From an uncultured Lachnospiraceae bacterium (GTDB lineage Bacteria; Bacillota; Clostridia; Lachnospirales; Lachnospiraceae): a stretch of 64,000 bases of DNA. The position numbers and the translations under genes are program-made. Location of the stretch: NCBI GenBank assembly GCA_910584785.1, contig CAJUDX010000007.1, forward strand, positions 14,389 through 78,388, given 5' to 3'. Each line of letters opens with the position of its first letter. Positions within the stretch are counted from its first letter, which is position 1. Positions 1 to 7,990 of the stretch are shown one piece after another. The notes under the pieces were generated by a model, which made no database searches, was not told where the DNA came from, and saw nothing but the letters and a program-made list of their open reading frames with translations.

Positions 1-1
1 C

Positions 2-178
2 AGCGCATTACCGCTGGAATCTGCCGCGGATTCGGATGGAGAGATAAGTCTGAGGGTTGAGATGGATAAGAAAAAGATAACCAATATGGAAGTAAAGAAG
101 AATAGGAATGATGTTTTTCGCTATTTGTGTAAACATGGAATGGTGTCAAATTCAGATATTGGGAAGCTGGAAAAATAG
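2..178 (+). CDS. C-terminal fragment of an unknown protein
   Basis: An open frame enters from the left edge and stops at TAG 176-178, giving 58 residues of a protein that begins outside the window. The fragment is charged (MDKKKITNMEVKKNRND) and ends GKLEK. No domain is recognised. The frame is supported only by being open with plausible composition and by being followed by a promoter-like gap, so it may not be a real gene. Confidence 0.4.
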   Translation, partial: SALPLESAADSDGEISLRVEMDKKKITNMEVKKNRNDVFRYLCKHGMVSNSDIGKLEK

Positions 179-216
179 TTGTAAATTTAGTTTTAAGGTA
201 AGAATCCGAATCCTTG

Positions 217-245
217 TTGCGTTTTAGGAAGAGTTTGCCTATAAT
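217..245 (+). promoter_or_regulatory. Putative sigma-A promoter of the NSS symporter gene
   Basis: TTGCGT (217-222), a 17-bp spacer and a perfect TATAAT (240-245) lie about 60 bp before the symporter start. Spacing and -10 are ideal and the -35 is a partial match. Confidence 0.55.
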
Positions 246-303
246 AGAAAAGAATAGATAAAGATAAAACAGGATGAATGCTTTAGGAGGAGGATTTTTT
301 ACA

Positions 304-1695
304 ATGAAAAAGGATGAACAGGCCGGAAATTTATCGCAGGGAAATTCCCGCAGCAGTTTTTCGGGTAAGCTGGGATATGTTCTGGCAGTTGCCGGATCAG
401 CAGTCGGATTAGGGAATATCTGGCGCTTTCCGTATCTGGCAGCAAAGTACGGCGGCGGTATATTTCTCTTGGTATATCTGGTGTTAATGCTGACCTTTGG
501 TTATGCGCTGATTGTGTCAGAAACAGCGCTGGGGCGGATGACAAGAAAAAGCCCTGTGGGGGCGTTTCGGGTGTTTGGAAAGAGCTGGTCATTTACGGCT
601 GGCGGCTGGGTGAATGCGGTGATTCCCATGCTGATTGTGCCGTATTACAGTGTAATCGGCGGATGGGTGACGAAGTATCTGTTTGCGTATCTTCGCGGCG
701 GGACAACGGTGCTTGCAGAGGACGGCTATTTTACCGGATTTATCGCAGACAGCTTCAGTGTTTTTTGGTTTCTGCTGTTTAGCCTGGTGGTTATTGCCGT
801 GCTTTTTGCCGGGGTAAAGCATGGGGTGGAGCGTGTTTCTAAGGTGATGATGCCATTGCTTGTCCTTCTGGCGATTGTGGTTGCCATTTATTCCATGACA
901 CGACCGGGGGCGCTGGAAGGGGTGAAATATTTCCTGGTTCCCAACCTGAAGAATTTTTCCTGGATGACGGTGGTTGCTGCAATGGGGCAGATGTTTTATT
1001 CCCTGTCCATTGCCATGGGAATTTTGTATACCTATGGTTCCTATATGAAGGAAGATGTGGATATTGAACAGTCCACGGCACAGGTGGAGGTGTTTGATAC
1101 AGCCATTGCCCTGCTTGCAGGGTTAATGATTATTCCGGCAGTTTTTGCTTTTTCCGGCGGGGACCCGGAGACCTTGAAGGCGGGGCCTTCTCTGATGTTT
1201 ATTACGATTCCTAAAGTATTTGCCAGCATGGGTTTTGGAACCGGGGCAGGGATTTTGTTCTTCCTCTTGGTTTTGCTTGCGGCGCTGACCAGCGCGATTT
1301 CCCTGGCAGAGTCCGGGGTTTCCACTTTTGAGGATCAGTTTGGATGGAGCCGCCATAAGGCAGCGGCGGTGATGGGTGTGATTATTGTCCTGCTGGGTGT
1401 GGCTTCTGCGCTTGGCTTTGGGGTATGGGATTTTATTACAATTCTGGGGATGTCGCTCCTGGACTTTTTCGATTTTCTGACCAATTCGCTGATGATGCCG
1501 ATTGCTGCACTGGCGACCTGCTTTTTAGTTACCCGCGTGGTCGGGCTTTCACGGATCGAAGAAGAAGTGGCACAGTCGTCGGCCTTTAAGCGCAGGAAGA
1601 TGTACCATATCTTTATGAAATATCTGGCGCCGGTTTGCATTATAGTGATTCTGCTCAGTTCGGTTGCGAATGTGTTTGGGTGGATTACGATGTAA
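304..1695 (+). CDS. Neurotransmitter:sodium symporter (NSS) family transporter
   Basis: Membrane symporter of the NSS/SNF family, which takes up amino acids or related amines with sodium. The N-terminus carries the family signature GSAVGLGNIWRFPYL, the unwound TM1 that binds Na+ and substrate in LeuT, and hydrophobic segments run along the whole 463-residue chain, the usual size for bacterial members. An in-frame ATG at 274 exists, but AGGAGGAGG at about 286-294 sits correctly for the ATG at 304, so 304 is used. The GntR regulator follows after 96 bp on the same strand. The substrate cannot be read from sequence; its place beside an Amadori-compound locus makes an amino acid or amine plausible. 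A second NSS gene lies at 39389. Confidence 0.9.
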   Translation: MKKDEQAGNLSQGNSRSSFSGKLGYVLAVAGSAVGLGNIWRFPYLAAKYGGGIFLLVYLVLMLTFGYALIVSETALGRMTRKSPVGAFRVFGKSWSFTAGGWVNAVIPMLIVPYYSVIGGWVTKYLFAYLRGGTTVLAEDGYFTGFIADSFSVFWFLLFSLVVIAVLFAGVKHGVERVSKVMMPLLVLLAIVVAIYSMTRPGALEGVKYFLVPNLKNFSWMTVVAAMGQMFYSLSIAMGILYTYGSYMKEDVDIEQSTAQVEVFDTAIALLAGLMIIPAVFAFSGGDPETLKAGPSLMFITIPKVFASMGFGTGAGILFFLLVLLAALTSAISLAESGVSTFEDQFGWSRHKAAAVMGVIIVLLGVASALGFGVWDFITILGMSLLDFFDFLTNSLMMPIAALATCFLVTRVVGLSRIEEEVAQSSAFKRRKMYHIFMKYLAPVCIIVILLSSVANVFGWITM

Positions 1696-1717
1696 GGTAT
1701 CCCGGAAGCTTTTTTCC

Positions 1718-1757
1718 TTGAGTATAAGGTTTGCATATGATATACTTGCTTATCATA
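1718..1757 (+). promoter_or_regulatory. Promoter and inverted-repeat operator before the GntR gene
   Basis: TTGAGT (1718-1723), 17 bp, TATACT (1741-1746) form a promoter. An inverted repeat TATGATA (1736-1742) / TATCATA (1751-1757) with an 8-bp spacer straddles the -10. This arrangement fits autorepression by the downstream GntR protein; the half-site ATATGAT recurs at the operon promoter near 2850. Confidence 0.5.
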
Positions 1758-1791
1758 CACAGCATAATGTTATAGGAAAGGAAGATGGAGT

Positions 1792-2517
1792 ATGGGGTTG
1801 GATAAAAACGCGCAGCAGCCATTGTATGCACAGTTAATGAAGGAGATTAAGGAACAGATTCAAAATGGAATGTACAAGCCTGGAAGTAAGATTCCTACGG
1901 AAATTGAACTGGCCCAAAATTATCAGGTCAGCCGGATTACGGTGCGCCGCACGATAGAAGAACTGTGTGCACAGGGGCTTTTGGTTAAGCGTCAGGGAAA
2001 GGGGACGTTTGTCGAAGCGCCTAAGATTTACCGGAAAGTGGAAAAAGAGAATAATTTAAGTTTTTCGGCTTCCTGCCATGCGAATGGACGGAAGCCTTCT
2101 TCGCATGTCCTTTCCTGCTGTTTTATGGAGGCCGAGGAATGGCAGAATGAATTTTTAAAGCTGGCGGGGGATAAGCGTCTGTATCATATTGAACGTGTGC
2201 TGTCGGCGGATGATCTGCCGATTATTTATGAGCACATCTATATCCCGGAACGCCGTGTTCCTGGTCTGCAGGTGGAAAAGCTGGAAAACGGTTCTTTGTT
2301 TAAGCTGTTATCGGAAGAATATCAGGCAGTGGAATCGGAAAAGGGCAGGAGTACTGTGGAGGTTGGTACGGCATCACCGGCGATTGCCGGGCATCTGCGG
2401 ATGAATACCGGGGAGCCGGTGATGATTTTAACCAGCTATATGAATGATTGCGAGGATAACCCGCTGTATATCAGTTATGAGATTATTGCAGGAACCAGAT
2501 ATCGTATTTCGATTTGA
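1792..2517 (+). CDS. GntR family (HutC subfamily) repressor with UTRA ligand domain
   Basis: One-component transcription regulator of 241 residues. Residues about 8-78 form a winged helix-turn-helix (PLYAQLMKEIKEQI, GSKIPTEIELAQNYQVSRITVRRTIEEL, GLLVKRQGKGTFV). Residues about 95-240 match a UTRA effector-binding domain, which in this subfamily binds sugars, sugar phosphates or histidine-pathway compounds. It sits upstream of the fructosamine operon and probably controls it: the E. coli and Bacillus fructosamine operons also have GntR regulators (FrlR). Palindromes on its own promoter and on the operon promoter at 2846-2882 are the likely operators. The ligand is inferred; a 6-phospho-fructosamine would fit. 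Confidence 0.9.
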   Translation: MGLDKNAQQPLYAQLMKEIKEQIQNGMYKPGSKIPTEIELAQNYQVSRITVRRTIEELCAQGLLVKRQGKGTFVEAPKIYRKVEKENNLSFSASCHANGRKPSSHVLSCCFMEAEEWQNEFLKLAGDKRLYHIERVLSADDLPIIYEHIYIPERRVPGLQVEKLENGSLFKLLSEEYQAVESEKGRSTVEVGTASPAIAGHLRMNTGEPVMILTSYMNDCEDNPLYISYEIIAGTRYRISI

Positions 2518-2711
2518 TGATACCAGGGGCAAAAGGTCGAAAATTCGACGAAAGCTTGCTTTCAGGAGAATTTTTGAACTTGGAACCCGCCAAAAACATG
2601 AAAAAGTAGACCAACAGGGCGGATTTTGAATGTTTTTAGGATTTCGGGAGCACGAAGTGCGTAGCAAGCTGTATCATAAGAATTAGTAAATGGTTATATT
2701 GAATTACGAAA

Positions 2712-2779
2712 AGAATATCCAAGACATGAGTATTTGACGGAAAAATCGTTGAAAATCGAGCTTGGATGTTCTTTTTTTT
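2712..2779 (+). terminator. Rho-independent terminator after the GntR gene
   Basis: A 12-bp stem pairs 2712-2723 (AGAATATCCAAG) with 2761-2772, followed by eight T residues. It isolates the regulator from the downstream operon. The rest of the gap 2518-2906 holds only small hairpins, such as AAAAACAT paired with ATGTTTTT, and the operon promoter; no gene is seen. Confidence 0.6.
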
Positions 2780-2845
2780 ATGCAATTTTTCCAAATATAA
2801 GAAGAAAAATTTATGGAGAATTTCTAAAGATGATTTTTTTTATAA

Positions 2846-2882
2846 CATCATATTGTAATATAACGTTATATGATGATATAAT
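2846..2882 (+). promoter_or_regulatory. Operon promoter with nested palindromic operator
   Basis: TTGTAA (2853-2858), 18 bp and TATAAT (2877-2882) form a promoter. Its spacer contains the perfect 14-bp palindrome ATATAACGTTATAT (2858-2871), and a wider inverted repeat pairs CATCATAT (2846-2853) with ATATGATG (2868-2875). A bound repressor would cover the promoter, so the GntR protein at 1792 is the natural candidate. Confidence 0.6.
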
Positions 2883-2906
2883 CTAAGCAAGAAAGGAGAG
2901 GGAAAC

Positions 2907-4460
2907 ATGGATAAGGAATTTTCAATGGTGATAGCAGCAAAGAACCTGTTTGACAGCGTAAGTGAAGGCGCTTATGAGGGCTGGCTGGCTCTGAAAGGTA
3001 AGCAGATTGCCCGGATGGGAAGGGGTGTACCGGGACAGGAAATCTTAAACCAGGCAGAGCAGGTGTTTACCTTTACCAATGAATTGGTAATGCCGGGGAT
3101 TACGGATACACACACATTTTTTACCGGATATGCAGTATTTCATGTTGGCGCAGATATTTCTCAGGTGGAGGACAATAAGGGCGGACTGGCAGTGATTCAA
3201 GCCTATGAAAAAGAGAAAAAGCCTGACGGAGCCTTGCTTGGCCATGGCTGGAACCCTGAGAAGTGGAATCAGCAGGACGGAGAAAAGATGCTGGAAGAGG
3301 CGTACCCCAAAAAAGCGGTAATTTTATTTGCAGCGGATCGGTCAACCTGTATGATGAATACAACAGCGCGTGAAATTTACCGGTTTACGCCGGAAACCTG
3401 CTACCCGGAGAGCTATTATCGGGTGATGCGGGAATATTTGAATGACCGCGCATTTATTGAAAAAGAATTTGCCTCCTATATGGAAATGATGAATCAGCGG
3501 GGAGTGACAACGGTAAAGGAAATGGGTTTTGACGATTTCTACGGATTTACCGCCTATTTAAAAGAAATGGAAAATTCGGATAAGCTGCATCTTCGAACAT
3601 TTTTTATGTCGCAGCCGGTGGGGGAAAGGATGAATCTTGCCTATGCCGGAAAAATGCGGGAAATGTTTACGGGGGACAGGGTAAGGTTTAGCGGATTTAA
3701 CCGGATGACCGACGGCACGATTGCAGCGTATAAGGGGGATTTAAAGGAAGCCTATGAAAATAGAGAATTTACCTGCGGGATAGAAATTCCTTATGATGAA
3801 ATTGAAGCCGATGTCCTGGCTGCCGATGCAGAAGGGTTTCGCTGGTCGCTGCATGCACAGGGGGACGGTGCGGTTGGAAAAATCGCCGGGATATACGATA
3901 AATGTGAAAAGGTGAACGGGAAGTTAAAAAACCGCCACGCCATTACCGATATGGAATTTACCGAACCGAAGGATCTGGAAACGCTGGGGGCCATGGGAGT
4001 AACCGCAGAATTATATTTCCAGATTATGTCCCTTGATCCGGCAGAAGTATTGCTTGAAAATATCGAAAAAACGATTGGAAAGGAGAGGGGAAAATATTAC
4101 TGGAACCGTCGGAAAATGCAGGATGCAGGAATGATTTTAAGCGGCGCAACGGACCTTCCTCTGCTGATAACCAGCGTGCCGGAATCGGTGTATTACTCCT
4201 GCGGCGGTTTTATGGACGGGAGGGAAGAAGCTTTTCAGCCGGAAAATACCCTGACAGTTTCTGAACTGTTAAAAGCCTGGACGATTGGCGGACAGAGGAA
4301 TTTAGGGATGGAAGAAAAGCTTGGGACATTAGAGGAAGGAAAACTTGCGGATATTGCTGTATTTGACCGGAATTTACTGGAGATAGATAAGAAAAAAGCA
4401 AGGGAAGCGAAAGTGATCATGACGATAATGGATGGGAAGGTGGTGTATCAGGAAAAATAA
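2907..4460 (+). CDS. YtcJ-like amidohydrolase family protein
   Basis: Cytoplasmic metal-dependent hydrolase fold of 517 residues. An N-terminal beta-sandwich leads to PGITDTHTFF (residues 63-72), then the barrel with HAQGDGAV (near 311), SGATDLPLL near 412, and a C-terminal LEEGKLADIAVFD element closing the sandwich, all typical of the YtcJ group. In most relatives the first motif is HxH; here it reads H-T-F, so one expected metal ligand is missing. Start: ATG after GAAAGGAGAGGG. First gene of the probable Amadori operon, 84 bp before the YfcC carrier. Hydrolysis of an N-acyl or cyclic derivative of the imported compound is a guess; the substrate is unknown. Confidence 0.8.
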   Translation: MDKEFSMVIAAKNLFDSVSEGAYEGWLALKGKQIARMGRGVPGQEILNQAEQVFTFTNELVMPGITDTHTFFTGYAVFHVGADISQVEDNKGGLAVIQAYEKEKKPDGALLGHGWNPEKWNQQDGEKMLEEAYPKKAVILFAADRSTCMMNTTAREIYRFTPETCYPESYYRVMREYLNDRAFIEKEFASYMEMMNQRGVTTVKEMGFDDFYGFTAYLKEMENSDKLHLRTFFMSQPVGERMNLAYAGKMREMFTGDRVRFSGFNRMTDGTIAAYKGDLKEAYENREFTCGIEIPYDEIEADVLAADAEGFRWSLHAQGDGAVGKIAGIYDKCEKVNGKLKNRHAITDMEFTEPKDLETLGAMGVTAELYFQIMSLDPAEVLLENIEKTIGKERGKYYWNRRKMQDAGMILSGATDLPLLITSVPESVYYSCGGFMDGREEAFQPENTLTVSELLKAWTIGGQRNLGMEEKLGTLEEGKLADIAVFDRNLLEIDKKKAREAKVIMTIMDGKVVYQEK

Positions 4461-4543
4461 ATCCGACAGAAGAGCTACTTGAAAATCAATGGTTAAGGGA
4501 GAAAAAGGAAAAGACAAAAAAGAAGTAAAGGAAGGATAAGGAA

Positions 4544-5965
4544 ATGGGAGAGAAGAAAACATTTAAGCTTCATATGCCGCACGTACTTACGTTAATCTTT
4601 TTTCTAATTGTTGTCGTAGCGGTGCTTACCTGGATATTGCCAAGTGGTGAGTTTGACCGGACAATGATGGAAACTTCAACAGGGGAGCGCAGTGTTGCGG
4701 TGGCGGGAACCTACCATGTGGTGGATAAGATTGCAGAGGACGGAACCGATTTGCGCCAGGGATTTGCGCAGGTACTGATGGCACCGGGAAAAGGGATTCA
4801 GTCGATTATCGAGGTATTGGCTTTTGTCTTTATTATCGGCGGCGTGTTCCAGATTATGGCAAAAACCAATGCATTAAATCTGGGGATTCAAAAGGTGGTA
4901 AAAAAGCTGGGTGCAAAAGAAATTTTGATTATTCCTATACTGATGGTGCTGTTTGGCCTTGGCGGAAGTACCTTTGGCATGTCGGATGAACTGGTTCCGT
5001 TTTATCTCTTGATTATGCCGATTATGTTTGCCATGGGCTATGATTCCATGACAACCTTTATGACGGTTTGCCTGGCGGCAACGGTAGGCTATGCGGCCTC
5101 GACGATTAATCCGTTTTGCGTATTGATTGCCCAGGGTGTTGCCGGGATTCAGGGAAATCCGCAGTTAGGTTTTCGGATGGTGCAGTGGGTGATTGTGATG
5201 GCGGTTATTATTGCCTTTGTAACCTGGCGGGCCCTGCAGGTGAAGAAGCATCCGGAAAAATCCATTACCTATCAGGACGATATCCAGAAGAAAAAAGAGA
5301 TGGCAGCAAAGGTTGATTTTAATGCGGATATGACCCTGCGCCAAAAGCTGGTGCTGGTTATCTTTTTAGGCGGTATGCTTATGGTGGTGATTGGACTGGT
5401 GAAGTTTGGCTGGTATATGAATGAACTGTCCATGTGTTTCCTTGGCATGGGACTTTTGATGGGGATTGCCGCCGGTTTTACGGAAACGGAGATTGCCGAA
5501 GAATTTCTTTATGGAGTAAAGGATATTACCTTTGCGGCAATGGTTATCGGATTTTGCAGCGGCATTATGGTCGTTGCCCAGGATGGAATGATTATTGATA
5601 CGATTTTAAATGCATTAAGTAATATGGTGGCAAATTCCAATAATGCCATGTTTGCAGCCGTGATGTATCTGGTGCAGTCGATTTTAACCCTGCTTGTTCC
5701 TTCATCTTCAGGACTTGCAGCGCTTTCCATGCCGGTTATGGCACCGCTTTGCGACCTTCATGGGGTGAATCCCGAAGCTGCGGTTACCGCATTACAGTAT
5801 GCAAATCAGCTGACAAACTTAATGAGCCCGGTAGCCGGGACAACGGTGGCAGGACTGGCTATCTGCCGGATTACCTTTGGACAGTGGTGGAAAACGATTT
5901 GGAAAGTATTCTTGATTTTAACGGTTTTAGGTATTGTGTTCTGTGCAATTTCAGCAGGAATGTAA
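4544..5965 (+). CDS. YfcC family transporter (C4-dicarboxylate / basic amino acid anaerobic carrier type)
   Basis: Polytopic membrane protein of 473 residues. It starts with the family pattern H-x-L-T-x-IFFL...LTWILPSGEFDR, has a long loop after the first helix, a central cytoplasmic charged stretch near residues 230-265, and the late motif PSSSGLAALSMPVMAPLCDLHG. YfcC/ArcD-like proteins move amino acids, peptides or dicarboxylates. The ribosome site is AAGGAAGG. It lies between the amidohydrolase and the FrlB-like gene, so it may import the fructosamine, replacing the unrelated FrlA permease of E. coli, or export the freed amino acid. Substrate not determinable here. Confidence 0.85.
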   Translation: MGEKKTFKLHMPHVLTLIFFLIVVVAVLTWILPSGEFDRTMMETSTGERSVAVAGTYHVVDKIAEDGTDLRQGFAQVLMAPGKGIQSIIEVLAFVFIIGGVFQIMAKTNALNLGIQKVVKKLGAKEILIIPILMVLFGLGGSTFGMSDELVPFYLLIMPIMFAMGYDSMTTFMTVCLAATVGYAASTINPFCVLIAQGVAGIQGNPQLGFRMVQWVIVMAVIIAFVTWRALQVKKHPEKSITYQDDIQKKKEMAAKVDFNADMTLRQKLVLVIFLGGMLMVVIGLVKFGWYMNELSMCFLGMGLLMGIAAGFTETEIAEEFLYGVKDITFAAMVIGFCSGIMVVAQDGMIIDTILNALSNMVANSNNAMFAAVMYLVQSILTLLVPSSSGLAALSMPVMAPLCDLHGVNPEAAVTALQYANQLTNLMSPVAGTTVAGLAICRITFGQWWKTIWKVFLILTVLGIVFCAISAGM

Positions 5966-5973
5966 GGATAATT

Positions 5974-5999
5974 GTTACTGTTCACACATTCACAGTAAC
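5974..5999. repeat. 26-bp palindromic repeat (GTTACTGT family), copy 1
   Basis: Arms GTTACTGT and ACAGTAAC enclose a 10-nt loop TCACACATTC. It lies in the gap between the YfcC carrier and the FrlB-like gene. A second near-copy with the same length occurs at 34636-34661, half copies at 31192 and in the inverted repeats near 53470 and 57890. Looks like a short dispersed intergenic element. Confidence 0.6.
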
Positions 6000-6050
6000 G
6001 GGTAATTTTCTATAAAAATTAAAAAATAATATAAAAAAGGAGAATAAAAA

Positions 6051-7022
6051 ATGAACAGACCAGAAGAATTAATCAAGAAAATTTATGAGGAGCAGGGAAG
6101 AATTAACGATGTATTTCTTACTGCATGCGGAGGTTCTTTAGTTGACCTTTATCCGGGCTATTATTTCCTGAATGCAGAATCCGAAACCATGCATGCCCAT
6201 TGGCTGACCGCGAAGGAACTGGTGGTTTCTCCGTCAAAATTTCTGAAAAAGGGTGCGCTGGTTATCCTCTGCTCCCATGGCGGAAACACCGGGGAAACGG
6301 TGGAAGCAGCAAGGCTGGCAAAAGAACATGGAGCCGCAATTATTACCATGACGCATAACCCGGAATCCATCTGTGCCCGGGAAGAAATGAATCCCGTGGT
6401 TTACAGCTGGGAGGATGATACGAACGAAAAGGATCGCCCACAGGGAATCGTGATGCGTGTGCTGAATGAACTCTTAAAGATGCAGGAAGAATCCTACAGC
6501 AAGTATGATGCTGTACTGGACGGACTGGAGAAGGCCGACGGCATTGTCCGCGCAGCAGTGAAGAAGGTAAAGAACCGTACCTGGGTGTTTTCCGAGAAAT
6601 ATTTTGAAGAGCCATTCCTTTACATTATGGGTTCTGGTGCGTCCTACTCACAGGCTTATGGATTTTCTATCTGCTCCCTTCAGGAAATGCAGTGGATGGA
6701 CTGCTGCTATCTGCACTCCGGCGAATATTTCCACGGCCCCTTTGAGTGCACGGATGAAGATCATCTCTACATTCTGCTGATGGGTACCGGAGCAGCACGG
6801 ACGATGGATGAGCGTGCATTGGTATTCCTGAAGAAATATGCAAAGAAGTATGAGGTAATTGACGCGGTGGAACTTGGAATTGATGCTATTGATGCAAGTG
6901 TAAATGAGTATTTCTGCCCGATGGTATTCTATGCCATGTCTGTAGCCTACCGCACAGGATTACAGGATAAGCGCCGTCATCCTCTGGATATGAGAAGGTA
7001 TATGGGCGTTGTTGCGTATTAA
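6051..7022 (+). CDS. frlB: FrlB-like fructoselysine 6-phosphate (fructosamine-6-P) deglycase, SIS domains
   Basis: Cytoplasmic enzyme of 323 residues with two SIS sugar-isomerase domains. Members split a 6-phosphofructosyl amino acid into glucose 6-phosphate and the free amino acid. Visible features are the SIS phosphate loop SHGGNTGETVEAARLA (about 77-92), a second loop MGSGASYSQAYG (about 192-203), and HSGEYFHGPFE (about 223-233), which holds the glutamate and histidine pattern used by FrlB/FraB deglycases. Length is close to E. coli FrlB. Start follows AAAAAAGGAG. The kinase gene follows 38 bp later, matching the frlB-frlD pairing seen elsewhere. The exact amino acid moiety (lysine, asparagine or other) is not decided by sequence. 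Confidence 0.85.
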   Translation: MNRPEELIKKIYEEQGRINDVFLTACGGSLVDLYPGYYFLNAESETMHAHWLTAKELVVSPSKFLKKGALVILCSHGGNTGETVEAARLAKEHGAAIITMTHNPESICAREEMNPVVYSWEDDTNEKDRPQGIVMRVLNELLKMQEESYSKYDAVLDGLEKADGIVRAAVKKVKNRTWVFSEKYFEEPFLYIMGSGASYSQAYGFSICSLQEMQWMDCCYLHSGEYFHGPFECTDEDHLYILLMGTGAARTMDERALVFLKKYAKKYEVIDAVELGIDAIDASVNEYFCPMVFYAMSVAYRTGLQDKRRHPLDMRRYMGVVAY

Positions 7023-7060
7023 TATGCTGTGACTTTTCAGTGCGCAAGGAGGGAAAAAGA

Positions 7061-7924
7061 ATGGCAAAGTATAATACAAAGGTATTGGGTTTTGGCGATA
7101 ATGTGGTGGATTTATATGAACACTCGCACATGATGTACCCCGGCGGAAACTGCGTGAATTTATGTGCTTATTCTAAGATGTTCGGCGTGGAACGTGCGGC
7201 TTATATGGGGTATTTTGGAAGCGATGCTATTGCAGAATTTGTTATCTCGGTATTGCATGAACTGGAGATTGAAACGGTGAAATGCAGGCAGTTAGTTGGA
7301 GAAAACGGCTGGTCAAAATGTACGCTGGTGGACGGCGACCGTATATTCGGCGACTATAATGAAGGCGGCGTAAGAGGGAAAAATCCCTATATTCTGGATC
7401 GGTTTGATTTGGAATATATGAAGCAATTTGACTTTGTACACACCGGAAATTACTGCTATACCGAGTCGCAGTTAAAGACGATGAAAGAGGCGGGAATTAA
7501 GGTTTCCTTTGATTTTTCTGATGATTCTTCCAGAGATTATTATGAAAAATATGCGCCCTTTGTAACCTATGCTTTCTGCTCCTTTAACGGGGATGATGAG
7601 GCGGCAAAGGAACATTTAAGATTTGTTCATTCCCTGGGGCCGGAACTGGTTTCCCTGACCAGAGGGTCTAAGGGCTGCCTGATGTATGACGGGGAAGAGT
7701 TCTATGTACAGCCGGCTACCATGATTGAGCATGTGGTCGATACGATGGGAGCGGGAGATTCCTTTTTGACTTCATTTATGGATTGTTATATTGACCAGGT
7801 AAAGCGTGGAGCAGATAAGCCGGAGGCTATCCGAATTTCTCTGGCAGAAGCGTCGAAATTTGCAGCTCATGTATGTACACTGGACGGAGCATTTGGTTAT
7901 GGGAAGCCTTACGAGGATAAATAG
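7061..7924 (+). CDS. frlD: FrlD-like fructosamine 6-kinase (PfkB family)
   Basis: PfkB/ribokinase-type sugar kinase of 287 residues. GFGDNVVDLYEH near the start, PGGNCVNLCAYSKMFG, RIFGDYNEGG and IVDTMGAGDSF-type DTMGAGDSFLTSF (catalytic aspartate in GAGD) follow the E. coli FrlD pattern closely. It phosphorylates C6 of the fructosyl moiety using ATP, supplying the substrate of the neighbouring FrlB-like enzyme. A GTG at 7040 would extend the frame, but AAGGAGGG at about 7046-7053 points to the ATG at 7061. Confidence 0.85.
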   Translation: MAKYNTKVLGFGDNVVDLYEHSHMMYPGGNCVNLCAYSKMFGVERAAYMGYFGSDAIAEFVISVLHELEIETVKCRQLVGENGWSKCTLVDGDRIFGDYNEGGVRGKNPYILDRFDLEYMKQFDFVHTGNYCYTESQLKTMKEAGIKVSFDFSDDSSRDYYEKYAPFVTYAFCSFNGDDEAAKEHLRFVHSLGPELVSLTRGSKGCLMYDGEEFYVQPATMIEHVVDTMGAGDSFLTSFMDCYIDQVKRGADKPEAIRISLAEASKFAAHVCTLDGAFGYGKPYEDK

Positions 7925-7990
7925 GAAAAAGCAAACGTAAGGAGTCAGACAAGGACAGGCAAAGAAAAAGGATGCAGGGAGAGAAAAACA

